From assembly GCA_022821495.1 (NCBI GenBank), contig JAJEDN010000039.1, forward strand, positions 1 to 44,623: 44,623 bases of DNA. The letters are read 5' to 3'. The stretch is from Candidatus Poribacteria bacterium (GTDB lineage Bacteria; Poribacteria; WGA-4E; WGA-3G). Position 1 is the first letter of the stretch. Every line of letters begins with the position of its first letter. The translations under genes were made by a program, and so were the position numbers. Positions 24,801 through 33,779 of this stretch are shown here, piece after piece. The notes under the pieces are model-generated. The model made no database searches, was not told where the DNA came from, and saw nothing but the letters and a program-made list of their open reading frames with translations.

Positions 24801-25865
24801 ATGAATAAACCGATTCGCTTAGGACTGATTGGCTGTGGTGGGATTGTGCAAATTACGCATGCCCGTGCCTACCGCGCCCTCTCAGATACTGTTCAGATCA
24901 CTGCGCTGGCAGATGTCGTTCCGGAAAACCTACAAAAGATTGGCGAAGTGTTTGACGTGCCGACGGAAAACCGATACACAGATTATCGGGAGATGCTGGA
25001 ACACGCAGCACTTGATGTCGTAACGATCGCTACACCGCACTCACTTCACGCCGAACAGGTCGTCGAAGCCGCAAACGCAGGCGTGGCGATCATCTCGGAA
25101 AAACCGATGGCGACGAACTTAGCGGAAGCAGACAAAATTCTGGAAGCCGTACGCCAGAACGATGTGCCTTATACAGTCGTGCATAACTATATCTTCACTG
25201 CCGGGATGCGCGTGGCGATGACAGAACTTGAGGCGTTAGGTAAACCGCATTTCGGACGGAGCACCGGAATGGGATTGAAGCCTGCAGATTTTTCGGCGGA
25301 TCATCCGACACCTGCATTCGCGTGGCGCGCCAGTAAAGCGAAAGGTGGCGGTTGTATCATCGACACGAGTTACCACGAAATCTATTCCGTCTGTACATTG
25401 ATGCAATCCCCAGTCCGCTATGTTGAGGGACGGGTACAAACGATGCAGCTTGATATTGATGTTGACGACATCGCCATGCTGCTGTGTGAACACGAAAACG
25501 GGGGAATCACGACGGTTTCAGGAGCATGGTGCGTACCCGGTACGGATTCGGGGTGGTGTGAGATGCACGCTGAAAACGGTTCGCTACGCGTCAATCATCG
25601 CCACAACGTAGAAAATGCGCTCCGTCGTTTCACGAGAGCAGATGGTTGGCAACAGTTGGAATTACCCGAATTTGATGAGGCAGAGCGTACGGATGCAAGC
25701 GGCCATGCCCGCTACTTTATGGAGACCTTTAATGCAATCGCTGCTGGTGCACCGGTACCTGTGAGCCCAGAAATGGCGTATCATAACCTTTCGATTATCG
25801 AAGCGGCGCGTAAAGCCACAACAGAACGCCGTGCCATTGAAATTTCGCCGCCTAAAAGGAACTGA
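24801..25865 (+). CDS. Gfo/Idh/MocA family oxidoreductase
   Basis: 354 residues from the ATG at 24801 (AAAGGAG seven bases before); an in-frame ATG at 24771 is not used. The Rossmann motif is IRLGLIGCGGIVQITHARAY, the E-K-P motif is IISEKPMATNL, and the C-terminal domain has RASKAKGGGCIIDTSYHE, with the H-x2 region typical for sugar dehydrogenases. It likely interconverts a sugar or inositol with NAD(P). It is followed after 1 bp by a small exported protein in the same operon. Substrate unknown. Confidence 0.88.
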   Translation: MNKPIRLGLIGCGGIVQITHARAYRALSDTVQITALADVVPENLQKIGEVFDVPTENRYTDYREMLEHAALDVVTIATPHSLHAEQVVEAANAGVAIISEKPMATNLAEADKILEAVRQNDVPYTVVHNYIFTAGMRVAMTELEALGKPHFGRSTGMGLKPADFSADHPTPAFAWRASKAKGGGCIIDTSYHEIYSVCTLMQSPVRYVEGRVQTMQLDIDVDDIAMLLCEHENGGITTVSGAWCVPGTDSGWCEMHAENGSLRVNHRHNVENALRRFTRADGWQQLELPEFDEAERTDASGHARYFMETFNAIAAGAPVPVSPEMAYHNLSIIEAARKATTERRAIEISPPKRN

Positions 25866-25866
25866 C

Positions 25867-26298
25867 ATGAAAAGAGGACGACCGTTTTATACTCTCGTTG
25901 TTTTGATGTGTGTACTGAGTCTAAACATGCCGGTACAGTGCTTCGCACAACGGAACACAGTCGCGCTTGATGCAAAAACGGATGCGGAATATGATGCCGA
26001 AGACGACGTGAACACAGCCTTGTGGCTTGCTGCTGGCGGGATTTTAGGCGTAGCAGGTAATTGTTTGCTCGGAAGCCTCGCTGTAGGTGGAGCTTATGTC
26101 TACCAGCCGGTGCCACCGGCGGAACGACTCTTAGGAAAATCGGCGGAATACGTCAGTTTTTATACGGATGCCTATAAAGCGCGAATGCGTAGACTTCAAT
26201 TGGTCGCTGCTACAAAAGGGGCAGCTGGCGGTGCAGCGGTTTTCTTTCTGTTAGGAACGCTCAATATAAAGCCGTGGGCAGACTTTATTATCTGGTAG
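25867..26298 (+). CDS. Hypothetical exported/membrane protein
   Basis: 143 residues. A signal peptide (MKRGRPFYTLVVLMCVLSLN, likely cleavage after CFAQ-like residues) is followed by an acidic linker (KTDAEYDAEDDVNTA) and two hydrophobic segments (LAAGGILGVAGNCLLGSLAV and GAAGGAAVFFLLGTLNI). The start lies 1 bp after the upstream stop codon, so translation is probably coupled to the dehydrogenase. No family recognised. Gly/Ala-rich helices suggest a small bitopic or hairpin membrane protein. Confidence 0.65.
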   Translation: MKRGRPFYTLVVLMCVLSLNMPVQCFAQRNTVALDAKTDAEYDAEDDVNTALWLAAGGILGVAGNCLLGSLAVGGAYVYQPVPPAERLLGKSAEYVSFYTDAYKARMRRLQLVAATKGAAGGAAVFFLLGTLNIKPWADFIIW

Positions 26299-26312
26299 AG
26301 GGTGCCAAATCC

Positions 26313-26400
26313 AGGACTTACGCGAATACGGATGCGAATGGAAGATTGGGTTGTTCTCCTTCCCTCTTCTATCCAACAAGAAAGTACGGATGTAAATCCT
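26313..26400. repeat. Decayed AGGACTTACGC element with GGAAG repeat inside
   Basis: Left end AGGACTTACGCGAATACGGA (from 26313) and right end TACGGATGTAAATCCT (to 26400) are diverged inverted ends. The centre (26339-26374) contains the GGAAG/CTTCC repeat. No target duplication remains. Confidence 0.45.
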
Positions 26401-26404
26401 AACG

Positions 26405-27514
26405 CTATGAACGTAAGAGGTGCCGCAATGCGTTTGCGATGATCTCCTCTTCTCCAGCATTGAGCGTGTAGGCATTAATCACGAGTGTCTCTTTCCCGTG
26501 TGTGTTCACCTTGATACGGGGTGTTCCAGCGTCCAACCCACGTGCGATCTCTGCTGCATCCCTACCGCTACACGTAACGTGCAGATTGGAAAGCGTATGG
26601 CTATTTTCTTGGTAACGGACTTCGCAGGATACACCGTCGATATTCTCAAGTCCTTGCGCGAGTGCAGCGTATCTCGCATCCTGTTCCTTGGATCGCTTGT
26701 CGTGATCTGTCGATAGCCAAATATCAATAGCCGTCACCAACCCGATAATCTCCTGTCGATCCACTTTCATCCCGCGTCCAACAGGTCGAGGACCGATGAA
26801 GCCGTGCCGCCGCACCGTCTCAATGAGATCTTTTCTGCCACAGACGAACCCTGTAGAATGCGGTGCGTTGAAATACTTGCCACCGAAACAGACGAGGTCT
26901 GCGGATTGGGCGTTGCGTCGGAAGTAATCAAGCGGATAGATTTGAGACGCGGCATCGGCAATCAACGGAAGGTCATGCGCGTGCGCAATCTCAATTGCTG
27001 TTTCTAGTGGAACGGCTTTACCTTGGTTCGGTTGGATGAGATAAGCGAGCGCGGCGGTGTTTTCGTTGATAGCAGCGTTCAACGCGTCGGCGGTGCAGCC
27101 GTTTTCGTCGCCTACATTAATCAGTTTACTGCCGGGAATCGTAAATGCGCGGTCGTAGGAGTAGTGCTGCATTTTCTGAAAAACGATCTCGTCTTTCAAT
27201 CCAGTGGTATCTGGCAGTTGTGCACACTTGTCAGGATCGCTACCGGTCATGACGGTTGCTGATGCCAAGACGAGTGCGGTATAGCATCCTGCGGTGATAT
27301 AGGCATCCTCAACACCCAGCCGCTCGGCGATGAATTGCCCAGATTTTTCGAGCAATTCTTCCATTTCGACGTAACTTTCATCTGCTTGGCGCATCGCGTC
27401 TCGGACTGCTGGAGAAGGCGTGGAGCCACCTCTCACAGTCTGGTTGCCGGTCGCATTAATGACGGGGCGTGCACCGAGTTTTTTGTAGACATTTCCCCAA
27501 CCTGTATTTGCCAT
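26405..27514 (-). CDS. SelA-like PLP-dependent aminotransferase/lyase
   Basis: 369 residues, fold-type I PLP enzyme of the SelA-related (COG1921) group. It starts with GARPVINATGNQTVRGGSTP, has a phosphate-binding AYITAGCYTALVLAS, PLP contacts in LIADAASQIYP, and the Schiff-base Lys in CFGGKYFNAPHSTGF. Stand-alone relatives include D-glucosaminate-6-phosphate ammonia-lyase and other sugar-acid lyases; no Sec machinery is nearby, so selenocysteine synthesis is unlikely. AAGGAGG precedes the ATG by seven bases. With Gfo/Idh/MocA neighbours it may serve sugar-acid metabolism. Confidence 0.8.
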   Translation of the reverse strand: MANTGWGNVYKKLGARPVINATGNQTVRGGSTPSPAVRDAMRQADESYVEMEELLEKSGQFIAERLGVEDAYITAGCYTALVLASATVMTGSDPDKCAQLPDTTGLKDEIVFQKMQHYSYDRAFTIPGSKLINVGDENGCTADALNAAINENTAALAYLIQPNQGKAVPLETAIEIAHAHDLPLIADAASQIYPLDYFRRNAQSADLVCFGGKYFNAPHSTGFVCGRKDLIETVRRHGFIGPRPVGRGMKVDRQEIIGLVTAIDIWLSTDHDKRSKEQDARYAALAQGLENIDGVSCEVRYQENSHTLSNLHVTCSGRDAAEIARGLDAGTPRIKVNTHGKETLVINAYTLNAGEEEIIANALRHLLRS

Positions 27515-27533
27515 GAGAAGCCTCCTTGGAATA

Positions 27534-27655
27534 GTTGTCAGTTGTCAGTACGGATTTTTTTTCAAAAAATCCTTTCAGTTTTCAGTTAAGAGAAAGACTT
27601 GATGCACCAGTTTTCCCTCTTAACTGATAACTGACGACTGATAACTGGTGACTCT
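27534..27655. repeat. Heptameric repeat cluster with nested hairpins
   Basis: TTGTCAGTTGTCAGTACGGA opens the cluster; GGATTTTTTTTCAAAAAATCC follows as a hairpin; TTTCAGTTTTCAGTTAAGAG then faces CTCTTAACTGATAACTGACG. The arms can pair in two alternative ways. It fills the gap between the SelA-like and Mrp genes. Confidence 0.65.
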
Positions 27656-27662
27656 AATCTAT

Positions 27663-28619
27663 TTAGAGGATCGTCAATTCATCCTCATCACCGGTTTCTT
27701 CTAACACTGTTTCCAATTCTTGCGCGACCACGCCGAACGCTTCGGATTGCGGGGATTCTGGATGTCCAGCGACAATTGGCACACCGATGTCGCCAGCAGT
27801 GCAAACTTCGGCATCAAGCGGGATCTGTCCTAAGAACGCGACACCGAATCGCTCACTTGTATTTTTACCGCCATCTTTCCTAAAGATCTCTGTTTTTTCG
27901 TTGCAATGCGGACAGAGGAAGTAGCTCATATTTTCAATGATGCCGAGAATCGGGACACCGAGGCGTTCAAACATAGCAACGCCGCGTCGGACATCCGCAA
28001 GCGCGACATCTTGTGGGGTTGTGACAATAAGCGCGCCAGTGAGCGGAATCGCTTGCGTTAGAGAGAGCGCGACATCGCCTGTACCCGGTGGGAGATCAAT
28101 GATGAGATAATCGAGTTCTCCCCATTCCACATCGCTGAGGAGTTGGCGTATAGAACTGTGCAACATCGGTCCGCGCCAGATCATCGCCTGCTCCTCCGGT
28201 ACCATGAACCCGATTGACATGAGTTTAATGTTATGGCGCACGAGTGGGATAAGCTTACGCTCTGGACTGACCTTCGGTTGTTCCTGGATGCCCATCATCG
28301 TCGGGATACTCGGACCGTAAGCATCAGCGTCCATCAGTCCGACTGCGCAGCCCGCATTTGCTAAGGAGATGGCGAGATTCGTAGCAACAGTAGATTTTCC
28401 AACGCCGCCTTTTCCGCTGGCGACCGCAATTTTATATTTGATATTCGGGAGTGTGATATTTTGGGGTTGCTGCTGTTGGGGTTGTGGCGGTGCCTGTTGC
28501 TGCGGTTGTTTCCCAGAAATTTGTGAACCGCTGATGACCTTTAGGTCAGGGTGTCCCTTTGTCTCTGAGCCTGACTCGGACTTAGGTTTTTTGTCGTCGC
28601 CTTTTTTAAGAAATCTCAT
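27663..28619 (-). CDS. Mrp/ApbC/NBP35-type P-loop ATPase (Fe-S carrier)
   Basis: 318 residues. The deviant Walker A ASGKGGVGKST (67-77), switch DADAYGPSIPTMMG, Walker B-like YLIIDLPPGTGDVALSL and C-P-H-C in YFLCPHCNEKTE are all present. The CxxC binds a bridging [4Fe-4S] cluster in dimers, and the family delivers Fe-S clusters to apoproteins. The usual N-terminal MIP18/DUF59 domain is absent. Instead there is a ~60-residue Lys/Ser- and Gln/Pro-rich segment (QPQQQAPPQPQQQQPQN). AGGAG precedes the ATG by eight bases. No Fe-S partner gene is adjacent. Confidence 0.9.
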   Translation of the reverse strand: MRFLKKGDDKKPKSESGSETKGHPDLKVISGSQISGKQPQQQAPPQPQQQQPQNITLPNIKYKIAVASGKGGVGKSTVATNLAISLANAGCAVGLMDADAYGPSIPTMMGIQEQPKVSPERKLIPLVRHNIKLMSIGFMVPEEQAMIWRGPMLHSSIRQLLSDVEWGELDYLIIDLPPGTGDVALSLTQAIPLTGALIVTTPQDVALADVRRGVAMFERLGVPILGIIENMSYFLCPHCNEKTEIFRKDGGKNTSERFGVAFLGQIPLDAEVCTAGDIGVPIVAGHPESPQSEAFGVVAQELETVLEETGDEDELTIL

Positions 28620-28996
28620 ATTTGCTCTCCTATAGTCTATTTATAGAATAGGTTATCAGTTTGCAGTTATTAGTTTTCAGTCACCAAATGTTACAGCATT
28701 CCAGAAAATAGTTTAACATTTTTTTGGATAATTTTGTATAATACGTTCAAGACGAACATAAGTCAACACAATTGTAGACGAAGTTTCCGATTTCGCCGAG
28801 TAAAACGTCCAGAGGCATTCAATTGTCCATGTTTCGATCGAATTTTCACCCCAGGCCCGGTAGGTTCGGTTTCCTAACCGAACCGGATCCTTAAAGAAAA
28901 GACGTGAAACCCAATAATTTCTTAAAATTGAATGGCTCTGGTAAAACGTCCGGTAATTATAGACTTTAAAGTACAAATAGGCTAAAAGGAGTTTTT
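28620..28996. other. Intergenic region with fold-back sequences
   Basis: No convincing gene; an 87-codon minus-strand frame here overlaps repeats and was rejected. It holds heptameric repeats (28652-28683), a hairpin GGTTCGGTT-TCCT-AACCGAACC (about 28862-28883), and a larger pair CCAGAGGCATTCAATT (about 28809-28824) against AATTGAATGGCTCTGG (28927-28942). The pair is itself flanked by the direct repeat TAAAACGTCC. TATAGA near 28958 could be a -10 for the ThuA gene. Confidence 0.5.
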
Positions 28997-29662
28997 ATGA
29001 ATATTCTGATGTTAAGACATTCTGCTGGATTTGAACATAGCTACCTACCCGATGCGGAAGTTGCGCTGAAACAGATCGGTGCAGCAAACGGATGGAACGT
29101 CACGACAACACACCGATGCGATCGCATTAACGCTGAGAATCTCGAAAAACAGGATATCCTCGCGTTCGCAACAACAGGCAATCTGCCATTTGATGACGCT
29201 CAGAAAGAGGCGTTGTTGAGTTTCGTCCGTAACGGAAAAGCATTCTTTGGCATCCATAACGCAACGGACACCTGCTACGACTGGCCCGAATACGGCGAAA
29301 TGCTCGGCGGCTATTTCGCTGGACACCCCTGGCACGAAGAGGTGAACGTCATTGTTGAGGATACCGACCACCCCGCGACCCGTATGTTGGGCAGCAGCTT
29401 CAAGGTCGTTGATGAAATCTATACCTTCAAAGAGTGGGATCGCTCCAAAACGCGGGTGCTGATGCGTTTGGATAACGATTCTATTGATGTCTCCCGCGGC
29501 AATCGCGAAGACAACGATTACGCCCTCGGCTGGTGCCATACTTATGGGAAAGGGCGCGTGATGTACACCGCACTCGGTCACCCTGACGCGCTTTGGAATG
29601 AAAAATGGTTCCATGAACACATCACAGGCTGCATCAAATGGGCAGGCGGATTGGAAGATTAA
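28997..29662 (+). CDS. ThuA-like domain protein
   Basis: 221 residues, the size of a ThuA (trehalose utilization) flavodoxin-like/class I glutamine-amidotransferase-like domain. Typical segments are MNILMLRHSAGFEHSY, KAFFGIHNATDTCYDWPEYG, GGYFAGHPWHEEV and a C-terminal GKGRVMYTALGHPDALWNE. The cysteine nucleophile of true amidotransferases is not at the usual elbow. The role is probably sugar binding or processing. AAAAGGAG precedes the ATG. It is convergent with the third Gfo/Idh/MocA gene, a pairing common in sugar-catabolic loci. Confidence 0.88.
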   Translation: MNILMLRHSAGFEHSYLPDAEVALKQIGAANGWNVTTTHRCDRINAENLEKQDILAFATTGNLPFDDAQKEALLSFVRNGKAFFGIHNATDTCYDWPEYGEMLGGYFAGHPWHEEVNVIVEDTDHPATRMLGSSFKVVDEIYTFKEWDRSKTRVLMRLDNDSIDVSRGNREDNDYALGWCHTYGKGRVMYTALGHPDALWNEKWFHEHITGCIKWAGGLED

Positions 29663-29688
29663 CTATCTCCAATTCAAGTTTTGAGGAA

Positions 29689-29757
29689 GGGTGGAAGAAA
29701 GGAAGTACTTGGATGGAAGAACGGGTACCCAATCTTCCAACCTTCCAATCTTCCAGC
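29689..29757. repeat. GGAAG/CTTCC fold-back between convergent genes
   Basis: GGTGGAAGAAAGGAAG and TGGATGGAAG on the left are complementary to CAATCTTCCAACCTTCCAAT and CTTCCAG on the right. The position between two convergent stop codons matches the copy at 7813 and suggests a role in ending transcription. Confidence 0.55.
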
Positions 29758-29788
29758 GCATCCGAAGACCAAAACATAAATTTGATCT

Positions 29789-30784
29789 TTATATAACGCC
29801 TGTGGCGCGTAGCAGGGTCTCCTGCACGAGCAATTCGTGTGACACCGGACGATCGGGGGGTTGGTCTCCTGCAATCGTCGCTAAAAACGCATCGAGTTCA
29901 AGTTCATAAGTGCGTTGACGGCTCTCACCATCTATCGCGACAACCTGTTCACCTTCCGAATATCCATCCTTCGCCGTATTCAAACAGAGACGGATCTTCA
30001 ATCCCGGCTCAAAAGGCTCAACGATGATAGCACTCCCTTCGCTACCGTAGACTTCAAACCGGCGCGCAACGGGTCTCGGTTCCAAAGCAGAGATTGTGAT
30101 AAACGCCATTGCCTTCTCAAATTCGTAGACAGTAAGGGTATTATCTTTGAAAGGTTCGAGCGAGCCACCGTCGTTTCGGAGGAAAGAGGTGACTTTCTCT
30201 GGTCGTCCGAGGAGCCAGAGGACCTGGTCGAGTACGTGTCCGCCCAGATCAAAAAAGATACCGCCGACGTGCTGGCTGATACGCGTCCGAGACTCGTGAG
30301 AAATATTGGTTGACATGTGCGCACGAACCGAAAAAACATCACCTAAAAAGCCGGAATGTACCCATTCGGCAACCTGTTTGAAAGCAGAGTGATACCGGAG
30401 CATATATCCCAACTGAACGTGTAGGGATTTCTCTTGGGCGGTATTGATAACGCGTTGCCACTGTTCCCAGTTTTCACCAGCGGGTTTGTCGTACCAGACG
30501 TGTTTTCCAGCGTTCACAATCTGCTCGGTCTGATCCAAACTTTCGGCGTTGTTGCCTTCCGACGCGATTGCGACAATAGTATCATCGCTGAGCATCTCCT
30601 CAACATCGTCATACCAGTGGACATCGGCAAACGCGCCTTCGCCGGACTGGTGTTTTTCGCGCTGTTGTGCATCGGGTTCAAACACGCCTGCGACTTCCAC
30701 GTCGGGATTCACAAGCATTGCCTGCATCTTGCCGCGTGCGTGTCCGTGCTTTGTTCCGTATTGTGCCATCCGTATTTTCGCCAT
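29789..30784 (-). CDS. Gfo/Idh/MocA family oxidoreductase
   Basis: 331 residues. The Rossmann start is divergent (MAKIRMAQYGTKHGHARGKM), but the motif HVWYDKPAGENW stands for the E-K-P loop, with D in place of E. The C-terminal domain carries GGIFFDLGGHVLDQVLWLLG, with the conserved D-x3-H that often holds catalytic His. GGAG precedes the ATG by nine bases. It likely works on a sugar derivative together with the ThuA protein encoded convergently. Substrate unknown. Confidence 0.85.
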   Translation of the reverse strand: MAKIRMAQYGTKHGHARGKMQAMLVNPDVEVAGVFEPDAQQREKHQSGEGAFADVHWYDDVEEMLSDDTIVAIASEGNNAESLDQTEQIVNAGKHVWYDKPAGENWEQWQRVINTAQEKSLHVQLGYMLRYHSAFKQVAEWVHSGFLGDVFSVRAHMSTNISHESRTRISQHVGGIFFDLGGHVLDQVLWLLGRPEKVTSFLRNDGGSLEPFKDNTLTVYEFEKAMAFITISALEPRPVARRFEVYGSEGSAIIVEPFEPGLKIRLCLNTAKDGYSEGEQVVAIDGESRQRTYELELDAFLATIAGDQPPDRPVSHELLVQETLLRATGVI

Positions 30785-30881
30785 ATTTTAATCTCCAAAA
30801 TCCGAAATTTGTATTGTAGTGTTGTATGGCTATTATATGGACGCGAGATTGGATGTCAAGGAAATATTTAGTTTTCAGTCG

Positions 30882-33779
30882 TCAATTTTCAGTTAGTTGA
30901 AAGCGGAACACACCGTTTTGCTGAGTGCCGATGTAGAAAGTCCGACCCTCAATCGCAAACGCGGTTGCTGTGTGTGGTAGCTCTGCGGTGATCTGTTTCC
31001 ACGCGTTGGTTTCGGTATCCGCCGCATAGATCCCACTATCACAGACACCGTAAGCAAGGACACCATCAACCACAATCCGGTCCATAATCAACCTATTGCC
31101 ATCAACATCGGTAACGACTTCCCAAGTTTCGCCATCGCGTGAACGTATAACTCCCATGTCCGTTGAGACGTAGACAGTTGATCCTGCAAAGTGTATCTCT
31201 TTGAAGTATCCAAACGGAAAGCGGAGGCTCTCGGTGACATCAGTCCAAGTGCCGCCATCATCAAGCGACAGGAAAAGTTCTCCCTCGCGTTTCCCGGCAT
31301 AGACTGTGCTACCCGAAACGGCGAGTGTGAACCCTTTTCCTTCAATAGGTGAAATCCCCTCCTGATCTTCCAAACCCGTGTCGTGCCATGCGGTTTCGCC
31401 ATGTCTCCATCTGAACAGTTTATGTCGATACTCCATGAAGACAGTATCCTCGGTGACCGCAAACGTTCCATTCGTCTTCTGTTCTTTAATGGCCCGGTCG
31501 CGGAAGGCTTTCCGTTGTTCCAGTACTTTATTAACATCCCCATTATGCTTTCCGACTTCTATGAGTTTTTTCTCCCATTGGGTATGTAAGGTGTCTTCTT
31601 CAAAATCTGGTACACCTTCAACGGGCAGGAACACGTTCCCAGTATCAGAGAGGCGAAGGAGTGTGACACCCTTACGAAGTTCACTTGTGCTTGCATAAAG
31701 CACACCGTTGGCTGTAACAACTTTCGCCTTCGCGCCTTCAAAAGAAGTATTTCCTTTAGCATTCAAGCTGATGGTTTTCCAAGACTCACCCGCATCTGCA
31801 GATTTGAGCATTTGCGTAGGTGTTAAGGCGTAAAGAACGTTTTTGACTATAACCAGACTTGGAACATTGGAATTTACCATCCCTGCCATAAAAGGTTGCC
31901 ATGTGGCACCACCATCCGTTGAGCGCGCTATTCCACGGTTAGCGATTTTGTAAAAATTGTTTTCGTCCAAAGCGACTGTAGGAAACGCTCCAAAAAATGC
32001 CCTAAACGTATGTGGACCCGGCATTGGGTCCATCCATGTTTCACCACCATTATAAGAGAGTAAGACACCACTGGAACCCACCAGCATAAGTGTATTTCCA
32101 ACTGGAACGACCCCAACGGCAACTGCTAACTTGAATGGATACTGGTCAGTATCCGGTGTAATATCAATCCAAAGATCGCCGAGGTCGGTTGAATAGAAAA
32201 CTGCGGCATACGGACCATGCGGACCCCGCGGCGGACTTGCGATTGTTCCGACGTAGAGTCTATCTTCAGCGACTGCCAACGATTTGATGCCGTGTAATGT
32301 CGGCACCGGTAATTTTTCCCAATCTTCAGTAAGCCGAAAGAGCCCTTGACTTGTGCCGACAAATAGGGTGTTATCAATAGCGAGGGCATCCCATATACGA
32401 AAATCGGGGGCACCTGCCTCTGGCACGTTATCGGCTTTCAAAATCTGCCCTATAGGTTCCCACCGGTTCCCGACATCCTCAGAACGAAACACTTCCGTCT
32501 GGAGTACAAGATACATCACCGTATCCGTGATAGTCAAGGCAATTGCACGTCCTTCAGGTCGTTTGCCGAGACTATTCCAGGTCCTACCCTCATCAATTGA
32601 GACTAAGAGTTCAGTGGGTGTAAGGAGATAGAGAGCACCATCGCTTTCCGCCATGACCGGATTGAACTCCCGATTTGGACCGCTGGCACTGACAAGCGTC
32701 CACGCGTCCGCTGCTTCTGTGAGACGATAGAGTGCTGTTTTCGCAATTGCATAGAGGGTACGATCGGATGCAAGAAAGAGTCCGGCATGTGAAACGCCAC
32801 CGGGTCCTTTGGTCTGCACCCATTCTGCTTTCGCAACTGGAAGGCGGGTCTCGTCCGCTTGTGCGGCTGCGAGAAGCAGCGGTTCCGATTGGAATCCCGT
32901 CCCACTATTTTTACCGAATGTATCGGATATTCCGAATTGGGTGCGTATGTCGGACTTGCGCGCTGACATTTGAATAGTTGGCGTGTCAACGAGTTCTATT
33001 GTCATCTCCGATGTCGCATCTAAATCGTAAGGCTGCTGGAAACGGGATAGTGCACGCGGACTCGTCCCGATCATCAGGATAACCAAAAGGGTTGAAGCGA
33101 AAGAGATACACCACGGTAGCCACGGTTTGCTCACTGAAGGGGCTGCCGGTTTGATGCGTGCAATCTCCTGCACGATATTCTCTGTTAGATGTGGAGAAAG
33201 TTGGAAACTGCCGAAGACCTCTTGAATGATAGCCTCTTCTTTTTGTAAACGTTGTCGGGCGCGGTGTAGCCGACTCCTAACTGTATTTGGCGATACGCCG
33301 AGAAACTGGCTAATCTCCGCTCCCGACATTTCTGCAAGGTAATACAGCGTTACAACCGTGCGTTCGCTCTCTGGCAACTTGTTCAGGAGGCGTTTGACGA
33401 GTTCGCGCCGCTGTTCAATCGCTGCTGTCTCGTTGCGGACCCTCTCATATTGCGCGTAGCAGGCTTCTTCAAGTTCATCTGTGGACATGGTATCCAGAGA
33501 CCGTATCGGCACCTGCTTTTTGCGGAGCCATGAAACAGAGTGCCGCGTCGCAATCACATAGAGCCAACCGGGGAACTGCTCTGGACGTTTCAGTGTCGAA
33601 AGTCTCTTGTAAGCCTTGAGAAAAACATCCTGCGTGAGTTCCTCGGCGATATGGAAGTCACCGATCTTACGCCAAACGAGCGCGTGCACTGATTTCTGAT
33701 ATTTATTAACGAGCGCGGTAAATGCGTCTTGATCGCCATCTAAGACCCGTCGGATGAGATCTGCATCATTTGCCTTCAT
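30882..33779 (-). CDS. ECF sigma factor fused to a membrane anchor and Asp-box beta-propeller
   Basis: 965 residues. Residues ~10-85 are sigma region 2 (ELTQDVFLKAYKRLSTLK, FPGWLYVIATRHSVSWLRKK) and ~128-180 sigma region 4 with a helix-turn-helix (GAEISQFLGVSPNTVRSRLH). A transmembrane segment follows (PWCISFASTLLVILMIG, about 222-238). Residues ~310-965 contain at least eight S-x-D-x-G-x-x-W Asp-box repeats such as SIDEGRTWNS, STDGGATWQP, SADAGESWKT and SLDDGGTWTD, a sialidase/YCF48-like propeller. The topology predicts sigma domains in the cytoplasm and propeller outside, a one-protein signal transducer without separate anti-sigma. AAGGAG precedes the ATG. The last codons lie in a heptameric repeat. 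Confidence 0.88.
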   Translation of the reverse strand: MKANDADLIRRVLDGDQDAFTALVNKYQKSVHALVWRKIGDFHIAEELTQDVFLKAYKRLSTLKRPEQFPGWLYVIATRHSVSWLRKKQVPIRSLDTMSTDELEEACYAQYERVRNETAAIEQRRELVKRLLNKLPESERTVVTLYYLAEMSGAEISQFLGVSPNTVRSRLHRARQRLQKEEAIIQEVFGSFQLSPHLTENIVQEIARIKPAAPSVSKPWLPWCISFASTLLVILMIGTSPRALSRFQQPYDLDATSEMTIELVDTPTIQMSARKSDIRTQFGISDTFGKNSGTGFQSEPLLLAAAQADETRLPVAKAEWVQTKGPGGVSHAGLFLASDRTLYAIAKTALYRLTEAADAWTLVSASGPNREFNPVMAESDGALYLLTPTELLVSIDEGRTWNSLGKRPEGRAIALTITDTVMYLVLQTEVFRSEDVGNRWEPIGQILKADNVPEAGAPDFRIWDALAIDNTLFVGTSQGLFRLTEDWEKLPVPTLHGIKSLAVAEDRLYVGTIASPPRGPHGPYAAVFYSTDLGDLWIDITPDTDQYPFKLAVAVGVVPVGNTLMLVGSSGVLLSYNGGETWMDPMPGPHTFRAFFGAFPTVALDENNFYKIANRGIARSTDGGATWQPFMAGMVNSNVPSLVIVKNVLYALTPTQMLKSADAGESWKTISLNAKGNTSFEGAKAKVVTANGVLYASTSELRKGVTLLRLSDTGNVFLPVEGVPDFEEDTLHTQWEKKLIEVGKHNGDVNKVLEQRKAFRDRAIKEQKTNGTFAVTEDTVFMEYRHKLFRWRHGETAWHDTGLEDQEGISPIEGKGFTLAVSGSTVYAGKREGELFLSLDDGGTWTDVTESLRFPFGYFKEIHFAGSTVYVSTDMGVIRSRDGETWEVVTDVDGNRLIMDRIVVDGVLAYGVCDSGIYAADTETNAWKQITAELPHTATAFAIEGRTFYIGTQQNGVFRFQLTEN

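Noticed and set aside
26405..27514. L-seryl-tRNA(Sec) selenium transferase SelA
   Set aside because: No selB, selC or selD is nearby, the protein is shorter than SelA, and the similarity fits the broader SelA-related lyase group.
28713..28976. 87-codon minus-strand ORF upstream of ThuA
   Set aside because: It spans palindromes and fold-back repeats, has no ribosome site or recognisable domain, and its product is rich in Tyr, Arg and Trp as expected from non-coding DNA.
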